Virus record (IMG/VR): IMGVR_UViG_3300008120_009793 | Coordinates: 1-64,000 of that record | DNA length: 64,000 bases | Source of the DNA: a virus | Reading direction: 5' to 3' (one strand) | Shown here: piece after piece, positions 35,801-46,300 of the stretch | How positions within the stretch are numbered: the stretch's first letter is position 1 | Layout: every line of letters starts with the position of its first letter | Notes under the pieces: model-generated | What the model saw: the letters and a program-made list of their open reading frames with translations, nothing else | Databases searched by the model: none | Told to the model about the DNA's origin: nothing | Made by a program: the position numbers and the translations under genes

Positions 35801-36360
35801 AGAGCACTCATTAAATCAGAGTCACTGATATCATTTCTACCCTTTAAATTGGTATCGAACCAATTTTTTTGGGCGTCAGTAAAAGTATTTGCTATAATTC
35901 TTTTTACAAAAACTCTTTTCGTTTCAGAATCAACCTGTCCATCCAGATTGAAAGATACAAATAGAAGGGGATTTAAAAAGCTTTCAAAAAAATGATTGCT
36001 TCTAAATTTAAAATTAGAGGGAACCTGCAAATTAGCAGGGGCTATAGGATCTAATAGAGGTTTAGCTTCGTAAATTCTAGAAACAGTCCCGTCTGCATTT
36101 CTAACATTTGCATCACCGTCTTCTAATCCACTTAATCTTTTAATATTAGAATCTAATCTCTTAATTTCGTTTATAATATAACCCCAAGAAGGAATCGAGA
36201 TCGTACTAGCATTATTATTTTCATCAATAAATTCAACGCTGACAATATCTTCTTTCGAAGTTGTAGCGTTACTCAACTTATTGATAATTTCTAAAGAGTT
36301 TTTTTGAAGTCTTAGAAATTGAGCTAGTAGTGAACTTATTGAATTTTTAGTACCTGCCAT
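32827..36360 (-). CDS. Large virion structural protein with coiled coil (1177 aa)
   Basis: The N-terminal 95 residues are helical (SSLLAQFLRLQKNSLEIINK; YIINEIKRLDSNIKRLSG), suggesting an oligomerisation or anchoring part. Mixed beta regions follow, with a coiled coil at roughly 430-505 (NEIDAINKSIDQTRSELADL). The C-terminal part (from about 800) is beta-rich and ends in FRDRLGIRRLIEA. It sits one base upstream of the 727-residue gene's end in a fibre/baseplate cluster. Function is unknown beyond a structural role. Confidence 0.65.
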   Translation of the reverse strand: MAGTKNSISSLLAQFLRLQKNSLEIINKLSNATTSKEDIVSVEFIDENNNASTISIPSWGYIINEIKRLDSNIKRLSGLEDGDANVRNADGTVSRIYEAKPLLDPIAPANLQVPSNFKFRSNHFFESFLNPLLFVSFNLDGQVDSETKRVFVKRIIANTFTDAQKNWFDTNLKGRNDISDSDLMSALTGEGITYTIDESPEDLPLRVIRYKGNFAVLRVFDTIVPVTIGGQVVNQTVRKYKLDTITYKDLISSGLNSDRQIKVGDQLMTKGGSKLEVTSIDLSELTVVLKRISGYDPVPIGEGALTLSSDILSPLQVNVNIGHDERQGVFIKAINDNHHVTGSTYSNGVIFYSNEMIIGTSNGNMTLDEFYKTQVADFGSQFLSNTKEKVIPSVYGLVPNVPVLNSSNFKVVQINKQITQSTTSEKFAAAVQNKVKLQNEIDAINKSIDQTRSELADLTITSVTKSTASSRESLIAKIDSLTREKSTKTSLLQTVIQDLNNLSSAAPEVTEAPKYRVRGFWPIPSPIEDGKSGSQSVIQFRVRYRYLTKQGNATNAEEIKFSDNDGTERRATYSNWIEYKTDIRKKSYDSVTKKYFWKDEDVQDADLPNINQIDIPVTSGEKVEIKVSSISEAGWPMNPLESDFSGSVIIDFPEELSVGNTNEQYVTQNSNDQVLVSLQQDLTSRGLDSHLSTAFNSGDKYFAHVADTISSGFFDSTGRSLDLYQKILAMDKEIASLKALISVAKGVLTVYIKSGSDLIKVNRGSVVELFAGYYDELIDLTNFSNYGKIVSVLYSIELRNETASPLELASIIPGGQNVMSLDNTSTTATPDYATNRKYDLSPISLTSIKPLDVRPNLTGRNSYIHASPFQSANANSQFIYPRFKSVGFDDDLYFTPKTGLTWNSESGVSGVPVDGGSLIPFKPGGTSTPGTANANIWNGSYASGSPVGNGKLNEFCVHISHPTIVNEATTTSKSFENLIRPIQGTSGFNYPSFRHSLGFEASSTDTLFVNTVTNQTKNYQQLSYNQIATNSYGATGANTSYPEKLGFSSDDEYLVGKYSCGSYLFMSPSSHSTIQVEGSTTLATKTLSSGEENSIVIPVLFQMRCQDKLGYIGGFRNSGAIRNITYTKKIGIDIKVNNEELFSFDLSVSGSYTKSALASPTYSSFRDRLGIRRLIEA

Positions 36361-36361
36361 T

Positions 36362-38545
36362 TTATCTTATTTGATCTATTTCAAAAACTAAGTTTTTCTC
36401 GTCAACACAAACTATATCGAATATAGGTTTATTGTCTGATGAATTAAAACTTGTTTGGGTGAATCCTCCAATTAATATTCCATAAGGAATTCCCCCTGGT
36501 GCACTAAGAGGATAAGAGCCTTTTGCATCAGTGTATATTAGAAGATTATTTCCATTTAAAACCAATTTGTCATCAAAGACAATTCTAAATGATTGTCCCT
36601 TTTTCCAGTGACTGTTAGTGTCATCAATTTTAAATACCAGATCGTTATTTAAATTTATAGTTAGTCCAAAATTCTTATGCTTATAATAGTTATTAAAAGG
36701 ATTAAGAACTAATGTGTTACCGTTAGTTGGGTTTATGGTAAAATTATACCCATTTTCCTCAGGTAAAGAATATCCCTGAACTGAATTGTTTAAAACCAAT
36801 CTATTGGGTGTAGATCTATCTACATTTATTCCCGTTCCGCTTTTAATTAGATCCAGATCATAAGAAAGCTTGATGTTGGTAGTCCCGTTTAGAATATTTT
36901 GAACCATTAAGTAATTTCTTTCAATTAATCCTAGGATATCCTGTGTATTTTTAAATAATGATTGATTAGCTACCATTGCATCTTCTAGAGCTTTAATCCT
37001 TGCAGAAAGAGATGTATTGTCATCCATAGTGACAACTAAATCTTCAAGCGTTGTAACTCTGGTATTCATTGAAATGATCTCTGTTGTTTGATCATTTAAA
37101 GCTTTAGATGCATCCTGTAAAACATTTACAGCATCCATAAACATGGAAAGGGAGAAAGAAGAATAGTCATTTACTGCTAATTCTACTCCTGTATTATCAA
37201 CATCAGTATCAAACTTAATGTTAATTTTAAGGCCATACGAATTACCATTTAGTTTGGTAATAGGATCCGGCTTGTACTTTTTGAACGTTGGAATTTTACC
37301 AGCAGAGTTGGAAATAGGTTCTACATCTTCTAAAAATAAAATTCCATATAAATTAGTTTCAGCATCGACAGGATTATTAGGATCGTATACATCATAATAA
37401 ATTAAAACAGCATTAAAATCAAAAGAACCTGAATCTGAAACAGAATTGAATTCTTCTATAGTTGATATAGAAGGATTGTCGATAATAGGTTTATAGTTAT
37501 CAGGATTAAAGTCTAATTGAATACCATCAAGATTAGATCTTCTATAATTTGTCTGGTATGTCCCATTTTTTAAATACTTCGTAATTCTATTAGTATCTGA
37601 ATCAAAGAATGATGATTCGGTGTAATAAGAGTTTGCAGTATTTCTTGGATAGTACCATTGATTAGTAAAGGTTGCTCCAGTAGCAGACGTTCCAGTTATT
37701 CCAGGTTGACCTAAAACATCCTGATCATAAATGGCAAAAGTTGGAAGAGTATTAGGACCGTAATTTCCGTCATTATGACTTCTTCCTTGAAGATATTCTG
37801 TATCTAAAGGATCGGTTGGTTTGTGTGTTAATATTTGTCCAGGATAATAATTCTGATCCGCAGTTGTTTTAAACATTACAAGAGGTGTGTGACCATCCTC
37901 AGTTGGAACATGAATGTAAACTTCAGAGTATGAATTATTTTTATGCTGTACAGAGTTTACAATATCACATTCTCCAATATACTTAACTATTCTAGAATAT
38001 CTAGGTTTAACTGATCCGTTTCCTATGGAATAGTCATCTTCCTCTACCCATCTTTTGTCAGAAAAAGGAAATCCCCCTGATAATCCAGTTGCGTTCTGAT
38101 TTAATCCAGGAGCTACTTCATTAGAGTTAGCTGGTCTAAATCTAACAGCTCCAAGCTCTTTCATCCATTTCCAAAATACTCTTTCAGAAACGTTTCTTTT
38201 CAGTGTTGGATTATAATTCTCATCAGACAATAATCTTGACTCTAGGTTAAGACAATAGTTTTGAAAAGACACCTCCAAATTAGGACTTAAATTATTTGGA
38301 TCGACCAAATCAAAACTTCCCTCCGCAACATCTAGAAAAGAAGAATCTACAGTATCAAATTGGATAGAATTCTCTCCATATAAAGGATCTCTAAATTCAG
38401 GGATGTTTAACAGTACATACTTAGAAAATCTAAACTTATTAACAGTGTTGTTAAAAGTAAGGGCAAGATCTTCCGCCGCAGAGCTAAATGTGTAAAATGT
38501 TCCGCCCTGTGTCTGAAGAGGTCTAATAAATGGAGTTTTTGCCAT
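36362..38545 (-). CDS. Virion structural protein with central coiled coil (727 aa)
   Basis: The protein starts AKTPFIRPLQTQGGTFYTFS and is beta-rich. A coiled coil lies at about 470-530 (VLQDASKALNDQTTEIISMN, then RVTTLEDLVVTMDD). The C-terminal part carries LVLNPFNNYYKHKNF, recalling IVVNPYDNYYKFRIF in the 771-residue protein at 20401. This suggests a shared domain. Probably a baseplate- or fibre-associated protein; no family recognised. Confidence 0.65.
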   Translation of the reverse strand: MAKTPFIRPLQTQGGTFYTFSSAAEDLALTFNNTVNKFRFSKYVLLNIPEFRDPLYGENSIQFDTVDSSFLDVAEGSFDLVDPNNLSPNLEVSFQNYCLNLESRLLSDENYNPTLKRNVSERVFWKWMKELGAVRFRPANSNEVAPGLNQNATGLSGGFPFSDKRWVEEDDYSIGNGSVKPRYSRIVKYIGECDIVNSVQHKNNSYSEVYIHVPTEDGHTPLVMFKTTADQNYYPGQILTHKPTDPLDTEYLQGRSHNDGNYGPNTLPTFAIYDQDVLGQPGITGTSATGATFTNQWYYPRNTANSYYTESSFFDSDTNRITKYLKNGTYQTNYRRSNLDGIQLDFNPDNYKPIIDNPSISTIEEFNSVSDSGSFDFNAVLIYYDVYDPNNPVDAETNLYGILFLEDVEPISNSAGKIPTFKKYKPDPITKLNGNSYGLKINIKFDTDVDNTGVELAVNDYSSFSLSMFMDAVNVLQDASKALNDQTTEIISMNTRVTTLEDLVVTMDDNTSLSARIKALEDAMVANQSLFKNTQDILGLIERNYLMVQNILNGTTNIKLSYDLDLIKSGTGINVDRSTPNRLVLNNSVQGYSLPEENGYNFTINPTNGNTLVLNPFNNYYKHKNFGLTINLNNDLVFKIDDTNSHWKKGQSFRIVFDDKLVLNGNNLLIYTDAKGSYPLSAPGGIPYGILIGGFTQTSFNSSDNKPIFDIVCVDEKNLVFEIDQIR

Positions 38546-38564
38546 CCAGCTTTATAATTTATTT

Positions 38565-39509
38565 TTAACTTAGATCACTAGCGCTAAGTCCAGCAGTTGA
38601 TATTACTACCCAAGATCCGTTCTGTGTTGCTGATCCCTTTCCCAATCTATTTTCCCACTGTAGGGTTACTGAAGCTTTATAAGGTAAACTAGCCGGTACA
38701 GTAATTTCAGAAGGGAATCTTCCTGCGTTATTATCAGTATTGAATCCAGTATAATAATTACCGGTGAAAGGTGTTTTTACCCCCGTTCCTATTAATCCAG
38801 CATAAAGACCGGTATTTACTACAGTAAGTCTAAAACCTTGTGGAACTGCTGGTAGATTAAGAGATCCTCCGTCCCCAGTAGCAACTCTAAAATAGAATCC
38901 TGTTTGATTACTGGAATCTCCTGTTGCTCCACTAACATAGCTACAATTTGCAAAGACCACGCTTTCATCAAAAGTTAGAACATAGGGATTACTAAATGTA
39001 CCTGTTATGCCGCCGCCTCCGTTACCAGGAGAAAGAAAAGCATTTGTTGCCCCTGATGCACCTGTTGCATTTCTATCAATATAAGATCCAGTAGCTCCGA
39101 TTATTACAGATCCATTGAAAGTAACATCTCCATCAAATCTGGCAGTGGAACCAAAAACTGCTGCTCCTGATGCATTGATCTGATTAAATGTTCCTGTTCC
39201 AGAAACTGAAATTTGCCCGGATGAAACGATTCCAGAAAATGAAGCATTTCCTGCGCTAGCACCAGTTCCGTAAATACTAACAGTAGCAGTTCCAGAAGCT
39301 GGAAAAGTTGCCTGGTTAGCAAAAAACGTTTTGGCTTTTAATTGTCCACTGGTGGCCTGAGAAATGTCCATAGATCCCGTTACCACATTAATATTGAATG
39401 TGTTCTCTAGATCATTTATTTCATTCTCAACCAGTAGGAAATTTGAATTAATGGTAAGTCTCGAGGCTGCGATCGAGTCAGTGCCTAATATCTCCTGAAT
39501 AGTAATCAT
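38565..39509 (-). CDS. Fibre/whisker-like protein
   Basis: The 314-residue protein begins ITIQEILGTDSIAASRLTIN followed by SNFLLVENEINDLE. This start occurs in many phage fibre and whisker proteins, where it forms a coiled-coil attachment. The middle is Gly/Ser/Ala/Thr-rich with short repeats (ASGTATVSIYGTGASAG), the C-terminal domain is a beta-rich knob. It is the first minus-strand gene after the divergent region beside phoH and has a promoter-like motif at 39531-39539. Confidence 0.65.
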   Translation of the reverse strand: MITIQEILGTDSIAASRLTINSNFLLVENEINDLENTFNINVVTGSMDISQATSGQLKAKTFFANQATFPASGTATVSIYGTGASAGNASFSGIVSSGQISVSGTGTFNQINASGAAVFGSTARFDGDVTFNGSVIIGATGSYIDRNATGASGATNAFLSPGNGGGGITGTFSNPYVLTFDESVVFANCSYVSGATGDSSNQTGFYFRVATGDGGSLNLPAVPQGFRLTVVNTGLYAGLIGTGVKTPFTGNYYTGFNTDNNAGRFPSEITVPASLPYKASVTLQWENRLGKGSATQNGSWVVISTAGLSASDLS

Positions 39510-39530
39510 TTGTTATTTTTTATTCTGAAT

Positions 39531-39539
39531 ATATATATC
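39531..39539 (-). promoter_or_regulatory. Promoter-like motif GATATATAT
   Basis: The recurring motif on the minus strand, 21 bases before the ATG at 39509. It would start the transcript through the fibre genes toward 27 kb. Confidence 0.5.
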
Positions 39540-39572
39540 ATACAAGACCGAACGAAGAAATAATTCTTGCAT

Positions 39573-39622
39573 GCTTAGATCATACGGTAAAAAATTCGCT
39601 TAGATCATACGGTAAAAAATTC
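39573..39622. repeat. Perfect 25-base tandem duplication upstream of phoH
   Basis: Two adjacent identical 25-base copies (39573-39597 and 39598-39622), each containing TTAGATCATACGG followed by an A-run, lie in the divergent gap. The second copy ends 31 bases before the phoH ATG. They may carry regulator or polymerase binding sites for phoH, or be a recent duplication. Confidence 0.9.
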
Positions 39623-39653
39623 TTAAGTTTCTCACAAATTAATCCCAAATTTT

Positions 39654-40334
39654 ATGGAAAAAACAACAAAGGAATCTCCTATCAAGGGGAAAGTGAAGGG
39701 CCCTATTAAGTTTAAACTTCAGCTTAACGAGGAACAAAAGGAAGCTAAATCTATAATTTTAGAAAACCCAGTAACAGTTATCAGGGGTATGGCAGGATCG
39801 GGAAAAACACTTCTAGCTTGTCAGATAGCTCTAGATCTTCTTTTTAACCGGGAAGTTGAAAAGGTTATAATAACAAGACCAACGGTAGCTAAGGAAGATA
39901 TAGGATTTCTTCCCGGAGATCTTAAAGAAAAAATGGACCCTTGGCTAGCTCCAATTTATTCCAATCTTTATCTTTTATACGATAAAGAAAAAATAGATAA
40001 AATGGTTGCTGACGAGATAATTGAAATTCTTCCCTTCCCTTTTATGAGAGGTAGAACATTTCTTCATGCCTGTGTCATTGTTGACGAAGCTCAAAACGTT
40101 ACTAACTCACAAATGGAAATGGTTTTGGGAAGACTTGGTATAGCTTCTAAAATTATGATCTGTGGTGATATTTCCCAAATAGACTTAAAAATCAAAAAAG
40201 ACTCTGGATTGGATTTTTTAAATACAGTGTCTTCTAGGGTAGATGGGGTTAAAGTCATTTCTCTCAAGAAAAATCACAGGCATCCTATTGTTCCAGAAAT
40301 TCTTGGGGTTTATACTGAATACAGAGACAGATAA
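39654..40334 (+). CDS. phoH: PhoH-like ATPase
   Basis: The 226-residue protein has Walker A GMAGSGKT at 45-52, Walker B VIVDEAQN at 141-148 and the PhoH-specific segment RPTVAKEDIGFLPGDLKEK, with a NHRHP motif near the end. PhoH proteins are helicase-like P-loop ATPases, common in marine and other phages; an RNA-related or phosphate-stress role is debated. It is one of only two plus-strand genes, and its stop abuts the stop of the 2509-residue gene with no space for a terminator. A tandem repeat precedes its start. Confidence 0.93.
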   Translation: MEKTTKESPIKGKVKGPIKFKLQLNEEQKEAKSIILENPVTVIRGMAGSGKTLLACQIALDLLFNREVEKVIITRPTVAKEDIGFLPGDLKEKMDPWLAPIYSNLYLLYDKEKIDKMVADEIIEILPFPFMRGRTFLHACVIVDEAQNVTNSQMEMVLGRLGIASKIMICGDISQIDLKIKKDSGLDFLNTVSSRVDGVKVISLKKNHRHPIVPEILGVYTEYRDR

Positions 40335-43300
40335 TTAAATTATCTGAGGCATAGTCTTTTTCTCGTAGATCGCTCTTTTCCTAAAGGTTTCGCTGTTTAC
40401 GTATTCAACTATTTCTCCTGGGGGTGGGTTCTTGTGATCTATAACTCTAATGTATCCTTTTTTATCGTGGATATAAATATTTCCATTAGTATCTTCGATC
40501 TTAGCTCGTAGGGTATAAAATCCTGGCTGATTAAATGTCCAGATGAAAGCATGAGCATCTTTTATTTCAATCAGATTTTCGTCATCATCATCGTTAATTA
40601 GGGTGTAAACTATATTCTTCTGACCAGGTATTAAAGAATCTATCGGGTTAAAAATAACGGTAGTTCCCATAGGAACTTCAAATTCTTTATTTGAGATTTT
40701 TCTTTCGCCAGATGTCCAAGATCCAGTACCAAACCAAGAATATACTCCTCCTATATTTTTACCGGTTCTATATTTTAGATTTGTAATTTTTCCAATAAAT
40801 GCATCCTCTCCTCCACTTGGTGAAGCAATCCAGTTTGAAAATTCCGATTCTCCTGAAATATATCCGGTTAAATAAATATTATCTTCTTTATCTAGTGAAA
40901 GAGATATACCCTCATCTCTATTAATACCCCCAGCATCAACTATATCAAGAAGTATTCCGTGATGATCATATTTAAATAAAACAATGTCGCTATTTCCTTC
41001 GGGGGATGGATAATAGCTAGGGGAAGAAAATTCCGGTGAAGCTATTAAAGGTCCGTCGTATGATCCCAAAATATAAAGGTTACCTTCAGAATCTATTTCT
41101 ACGTCCTGGCAATAATCTGCATCCTTAGATCCTACAGATTTTGCCCAAAGATTTCTGTATCCGTTAAATTTCATGATTGCTATATCTTTGTCCCCGTTAG
41201 AAGATATAACGTTACCCTCTACTTCGATAAATCCAGAAAAAGTAGCACCAAGAGCAATTTCTCCGTTCCCTGAGACTTTAATTCTTGGACTTATGTGATA
41301 ATTCGAATGATCACTATTTCTATAGGATCTTGTCCACTCTATATGAAAATCATAGCTAATGAATTTTGAGAGAATTAAATTCTGAACAGATCCTACTCTG
41401 GAACTGTATGCCAAATAAAGATCTTCATAATCCTTTCCTATTTGAATAGAAGGATTTTCTTCAATTCCTCCGCTATTTGCTTTATAAAGCCATTTTACGT
41501 TCCCGTCACCCTCGATCCTAGCTACAAAGACTTCAGGGTCTGATCCAGAACTGGATATTGAGAAGTTTCCAGCAGAAAGTGTTCCACTAAATATTCCAGC
41601 AACATAAACGTTACCAACCTGGTCTATAGCAAGATCTTTTATCAAATCTCTAGCAGTATCACTGGAAGGCGAAAATAAATTAGTACCACTAACAAAAACA
41701 GCATTCCAATTCCATTTTAAGTAGATATTGGTAGGAAGTTCTGATGTTGTGTTATTTCTATTTTTTTCCTTATACCCGACAACAACTACGTTACCTACCC
41801 TATCAACCTTGATTCCGGTTGGGGTAAAATCATAATCCGCAAATCCACTAAAGCTTGCATCTCCATATTTTCTCGCCCATTGTACAACACCAAATTGGTT
41901 ATACTTAGCAACAAATATTGATCTACAGCTATTAGAAGCAAGAGTTGTATTTGCACCTATTGGTAGGTTATTCTTAGATCCAAAACTTATAGTTCCTGAG
42001 AAAAATCCAGTAACATAAACATACCCTTCTTCATCCACAAATGTTTTTATCCCTCTATCATCCTGGGTATCTCCTATTTTAATAACCCATTCAAATCTAT
42101 CAAGAAGATTTCCAATCTCCCTATCGGAGCTTCTAATAACATTGCTGTTTCTCCAATATGACTCCTTTAATGCAACACCAGAAGCAATATCTCTAAGCGG
42201 TGCATCGAGGAAAAGATTGTCAATATCAATTCCAGGATGTGAATCTGTTACATCTCTAAAATCATAATTAATCCAGCTAGGGATTTTCCACGATTTGCTA
42301 TCAACGTAAGGAAGTTGGGGATCTTTACCGATATTTATTGAAGAAGTGTATAAAGGACCAACAATAAAGTTGAAATTTACTTCTGTTTCTCCGATACCTT
42401 TTTCTCTTACATAAATAGGATCTGGAACTGGTCTATATGATAAATGATAAATAAAATCCCATCCAGAAATTCCAGGGGTTTTTGCCGATGCATGAATATA
42501 GGGAATAACAAAAGAAATTTTTCTCGCGTGGATGTTTTGCGGTGTTGGATAAGACCCAACGCTGGATTGATCCCAATAATTAGCATTAACATAAGGAGAT
42601 CCTATTCTTGGTTCATCCCCCAAATAAAATAAATCACCTACGTTCCTAGTAAAATTCCCGTCAATATACTTTACATTATTTTTAAAGAAATAAATATCTT
42701 CATAATCATAATCTAAACTGTAGATAGGTCCAAATGTGTTTATGGTTCCAGGATCATCTGAATAAACTACAAAAGTTATTCCGTTAAAATAAACTAATTC
42801 ATAGATTTCTGTTCCTGTTTGTACTATAAAGAATATCCTTCCACTTCCAAGATTTACTATGTTTCTACTTTTACCGACTGGTAATTCTGGATTGGTAGTT
42901 GGCGTCCAACATCCCCATCTTATATTATCATAATAACATATTCCATTAGAACTTCCTATCCACTTACTTCCAGATTCATCTATTTCCAATGAATAAAGAT
43001 CGTTAGTATGGAGACCACTGTTACTGATATCCAGTGTATCAATTTTAATCCCGTTGTATGTTTTTAATCCACCATTAGTAACAATCCAAAGTTTAGATTT
43101 CTTTCCAATATATTCATACTTTAACTGTCTGATACTATACAGAGTAGTATCAATAATTCCAATATTTTCTTGAGGAATTAATTCCCAATATCCTGTGGAT
43201 GATTCCGGATTTTGAGAAAGATTACTACCAACTAGGGATCTATATGATAATCCATTCTTACTAACAATACTTCCAACATTATATGTTCTACTAGCATTCC

Positions 43301-46300
43301 ATGAAGGACCTAGAGTTGAAATAACAACGAATTCTTTAGAAGAAGCATTAAACTCTATTAATCTATAGGAATCTTCTGGAGATCCAACAGAATATGATTG
43401 TATGTACTTAACATACATCACAAAGTTTTCAGTCCTATCATCTACGGCTAAGCATATTGTTTGAAATTGAGAATCAGGGACAGGAGCTAAATAATTGAGA
43501 TCTGGTCTGGAGAATCCGGATACGAGAACAGAACTAACTAGTATTGTCTCCTCTGGTTTTTGTCTATTATAAATAACTAGAGGTACAGCACATCTTTCTC
43601 CATAACACCACCAATTTCCATATTCATCAGGTAAAACTTTTCTTGGAACAGACCCGGGATATTCAGTACCTATATAATAATAATCTATATCTGTTGGGGA
43701 TTTCATTACCTTGACAGAGGTAACTCCTCCCATGATTATATCACCGTCTCTATCTTGCTTTATAGATAAAGGAGCACCCATTGCAGGCGATCCAACTTGT
43801 AAATCATATGATAAGGTTTCCTCTTTGTAAGGCCTAGCTATACACGTAAGACCCGGGGAAATAACATCCCCAGTGTTCTTAAAATATTCCGGCAATTTTG
43901 AAAATCCCCTAACTTCATAATAGAATCTAGAAATATTCGGATCTGTTGACGCATTTAATTGATCAGCAGCTTCCCTTAAATCTAGATAATTTGGACTTGC
44001 ATCAGGGGAAGAAACATTCCCTAGAATTATTCCTTTAGACTTTTGACTAACCCTTATTTTATCTCCACTTTGTAGATTATAAAGGGAAAATCCACCTAAC
44101 CAGTCATTATGAAAATCATACATTCCCCAGGTTTGAGAATATAAATTATTCCAAGAAAGAGAATCAAAAGAGTCCCAGTTTAATCCCTTGGTTCCATAGT
44201 ATCTGGTATTTTCCGTTGGAAGATCTCCTTCAAAATTATAATCAACATAATCAGAGTAAGCATTAATTCCTCCAGAGAATTGTGAAGAATATGATTTAAC
44301 TGCAGAACTTCCATCGTATAGATAAAGGCCACCGGTCGTAGTAAACTCGAGGGATTTACCATTGTATAATGCTCCCCTCCCTATCGGTGTTTTAAAAACA
44401 ACATCCATCCATTCTTGAACGTTAGCTGTGGAAATAAGAGAAGTAGTTATAGTATCAATCCCGAAAGCAGGATCTTTCGTGAACCCATTGAATTTACTCA
44501 TCAAATTGCCCAGTGTAGTATCCAATCTTCCATTAAAATCAACAGTATGATAATTAGATCCCTCGTACTTTACAGTAATGCTCCCGGATTTAACCACACT
44601 TATAAGGGAAGGTGTTACTGAACCTGAGAGTATAATCGGAAGGGTGAAACCTGTAGCTGTAACGTTACTTATTAGATAAGTCCCGGAAAGATTTCCTGCC
44701 CCAGTGTTGTATCCATCTATTAATGTTACTCTCTCCCCGTTTATAAAAGAATGTGGAAGATATGATGAATTTAAAGTTGCAATCACTGGACCAGAACCTG
44801 TTCCACTATAAGAACTGGTAAAGCTAGACATAGGTATTTTTTGTAGACCGAATCTAACTAAAGAAGATCCTATAGTTTCTGGAAAATCTTTTAAAATCTT
44901 GCATTTTTGACCCTCGTTAAATTGATTTCCATATTCAGCAGGATTTAGGATTAAATTAGATGGTTTAGGTTCTTCTGGTCTTCTTTCAACGGGAAAAACC
45001 CACATCGATTCAAAATTATCCCAAGGCTGTTTTGTCTGATCCCAGGTATAAACTTCAGCTTCTCTGAATCTAGAAACACTAACAATTTCAACTTCCCTCT
45101 TCTTAACTTCCAAGCAATTCTCATAGTGTGTAGAACAGATGTCGTTAAATCCATCCCAAACCCTGCATTGAACCGAATATATTCCATCATATGGAAGAAC
45201 AAGGGGAAGTTTATAATAATCAGTTATTTTACCTCTTAGATCATAATAATAAGGTCTATCATCTTTCTTTGTGATCTTCCATTCAACCTCATAAAATCCC
45301 GCGAATCTAAGATTATCCCAAGAATAAAATCCGTCGGGATTGAAAGAATAATCATAATAGGATAAATCGAGATTGTCTTTAAAAATGTTAACGATTTCTA
45401 CTTTCCAGTCATCGAATATTCCTTCATTTTTAACCCATAAAAGTTTAACATTAGCTATTCCAGTGAGAGTACTATAGCTTTGAACCTCACATAGAAACTG
45501 ACAATCGGAATCTGTGTTAGAAGTAAATTTAAGTTGAACCTTACCAGATGCTGGGTTTAAAATTGATATACCAGTTTGGAGATTAATATTGAACAAGGTT
45601 CCAAATATGGTAGAAAGATTAAATTCAAAATTTAAGCTAGAGTCTATTAGGGTCTGATCGTTATATCCGGAAACATCTGAAATAGATGCTAGTGTTGAAG
45701 AATATGTTGAAATATTTCTATCTAAAGAATCCCACTGATTATTTACTTCGTCCCATGTTAAAACAAAAGATGTTATTTCCATCGTAACCGGAAATCCTGC
45801 GGGGACATCATAAACTTTCCCGTCATATAGTTTTCGGTATCCCCCGTTTTTATTATCTCCGTCACCTAGTCTGTAAGGTTTTATTCCCTTCGTGTTTCTT
45901 TCATCATAAAATAGCTTTATTGCATCAGCTAAAGCTTTGGACTGTTTACCTGGGAGTTTTAAATTGTTCTGGGGTAAATCTACTAGATTTCCATAAGTTG
46001 AAAAATCGTAGGTGTTAGGTTCCACCCCAACATAAGGAACATACGGAATATCAGAATTGGGTCTTACTGAAAAGGGCCTTAAATCCTCTATGTAACCATA
46101 TTCTGGGGTAAATCCTAGCTCTAGGTCAATTCCCTGATTTAACTCATCTATCTTTAAATTATCTGTCCATGCTCTGGTTTTGTAGATTCCAAAATAGACA
46201 CCTTCTCCTGTTATATCAATAATCCTCGCATTTAAAGGAAGATAATCTTTTTTTAATTTTTCTTTTAAGCCAAACAGTTTTATAAGTACCTCCTCCGGAG

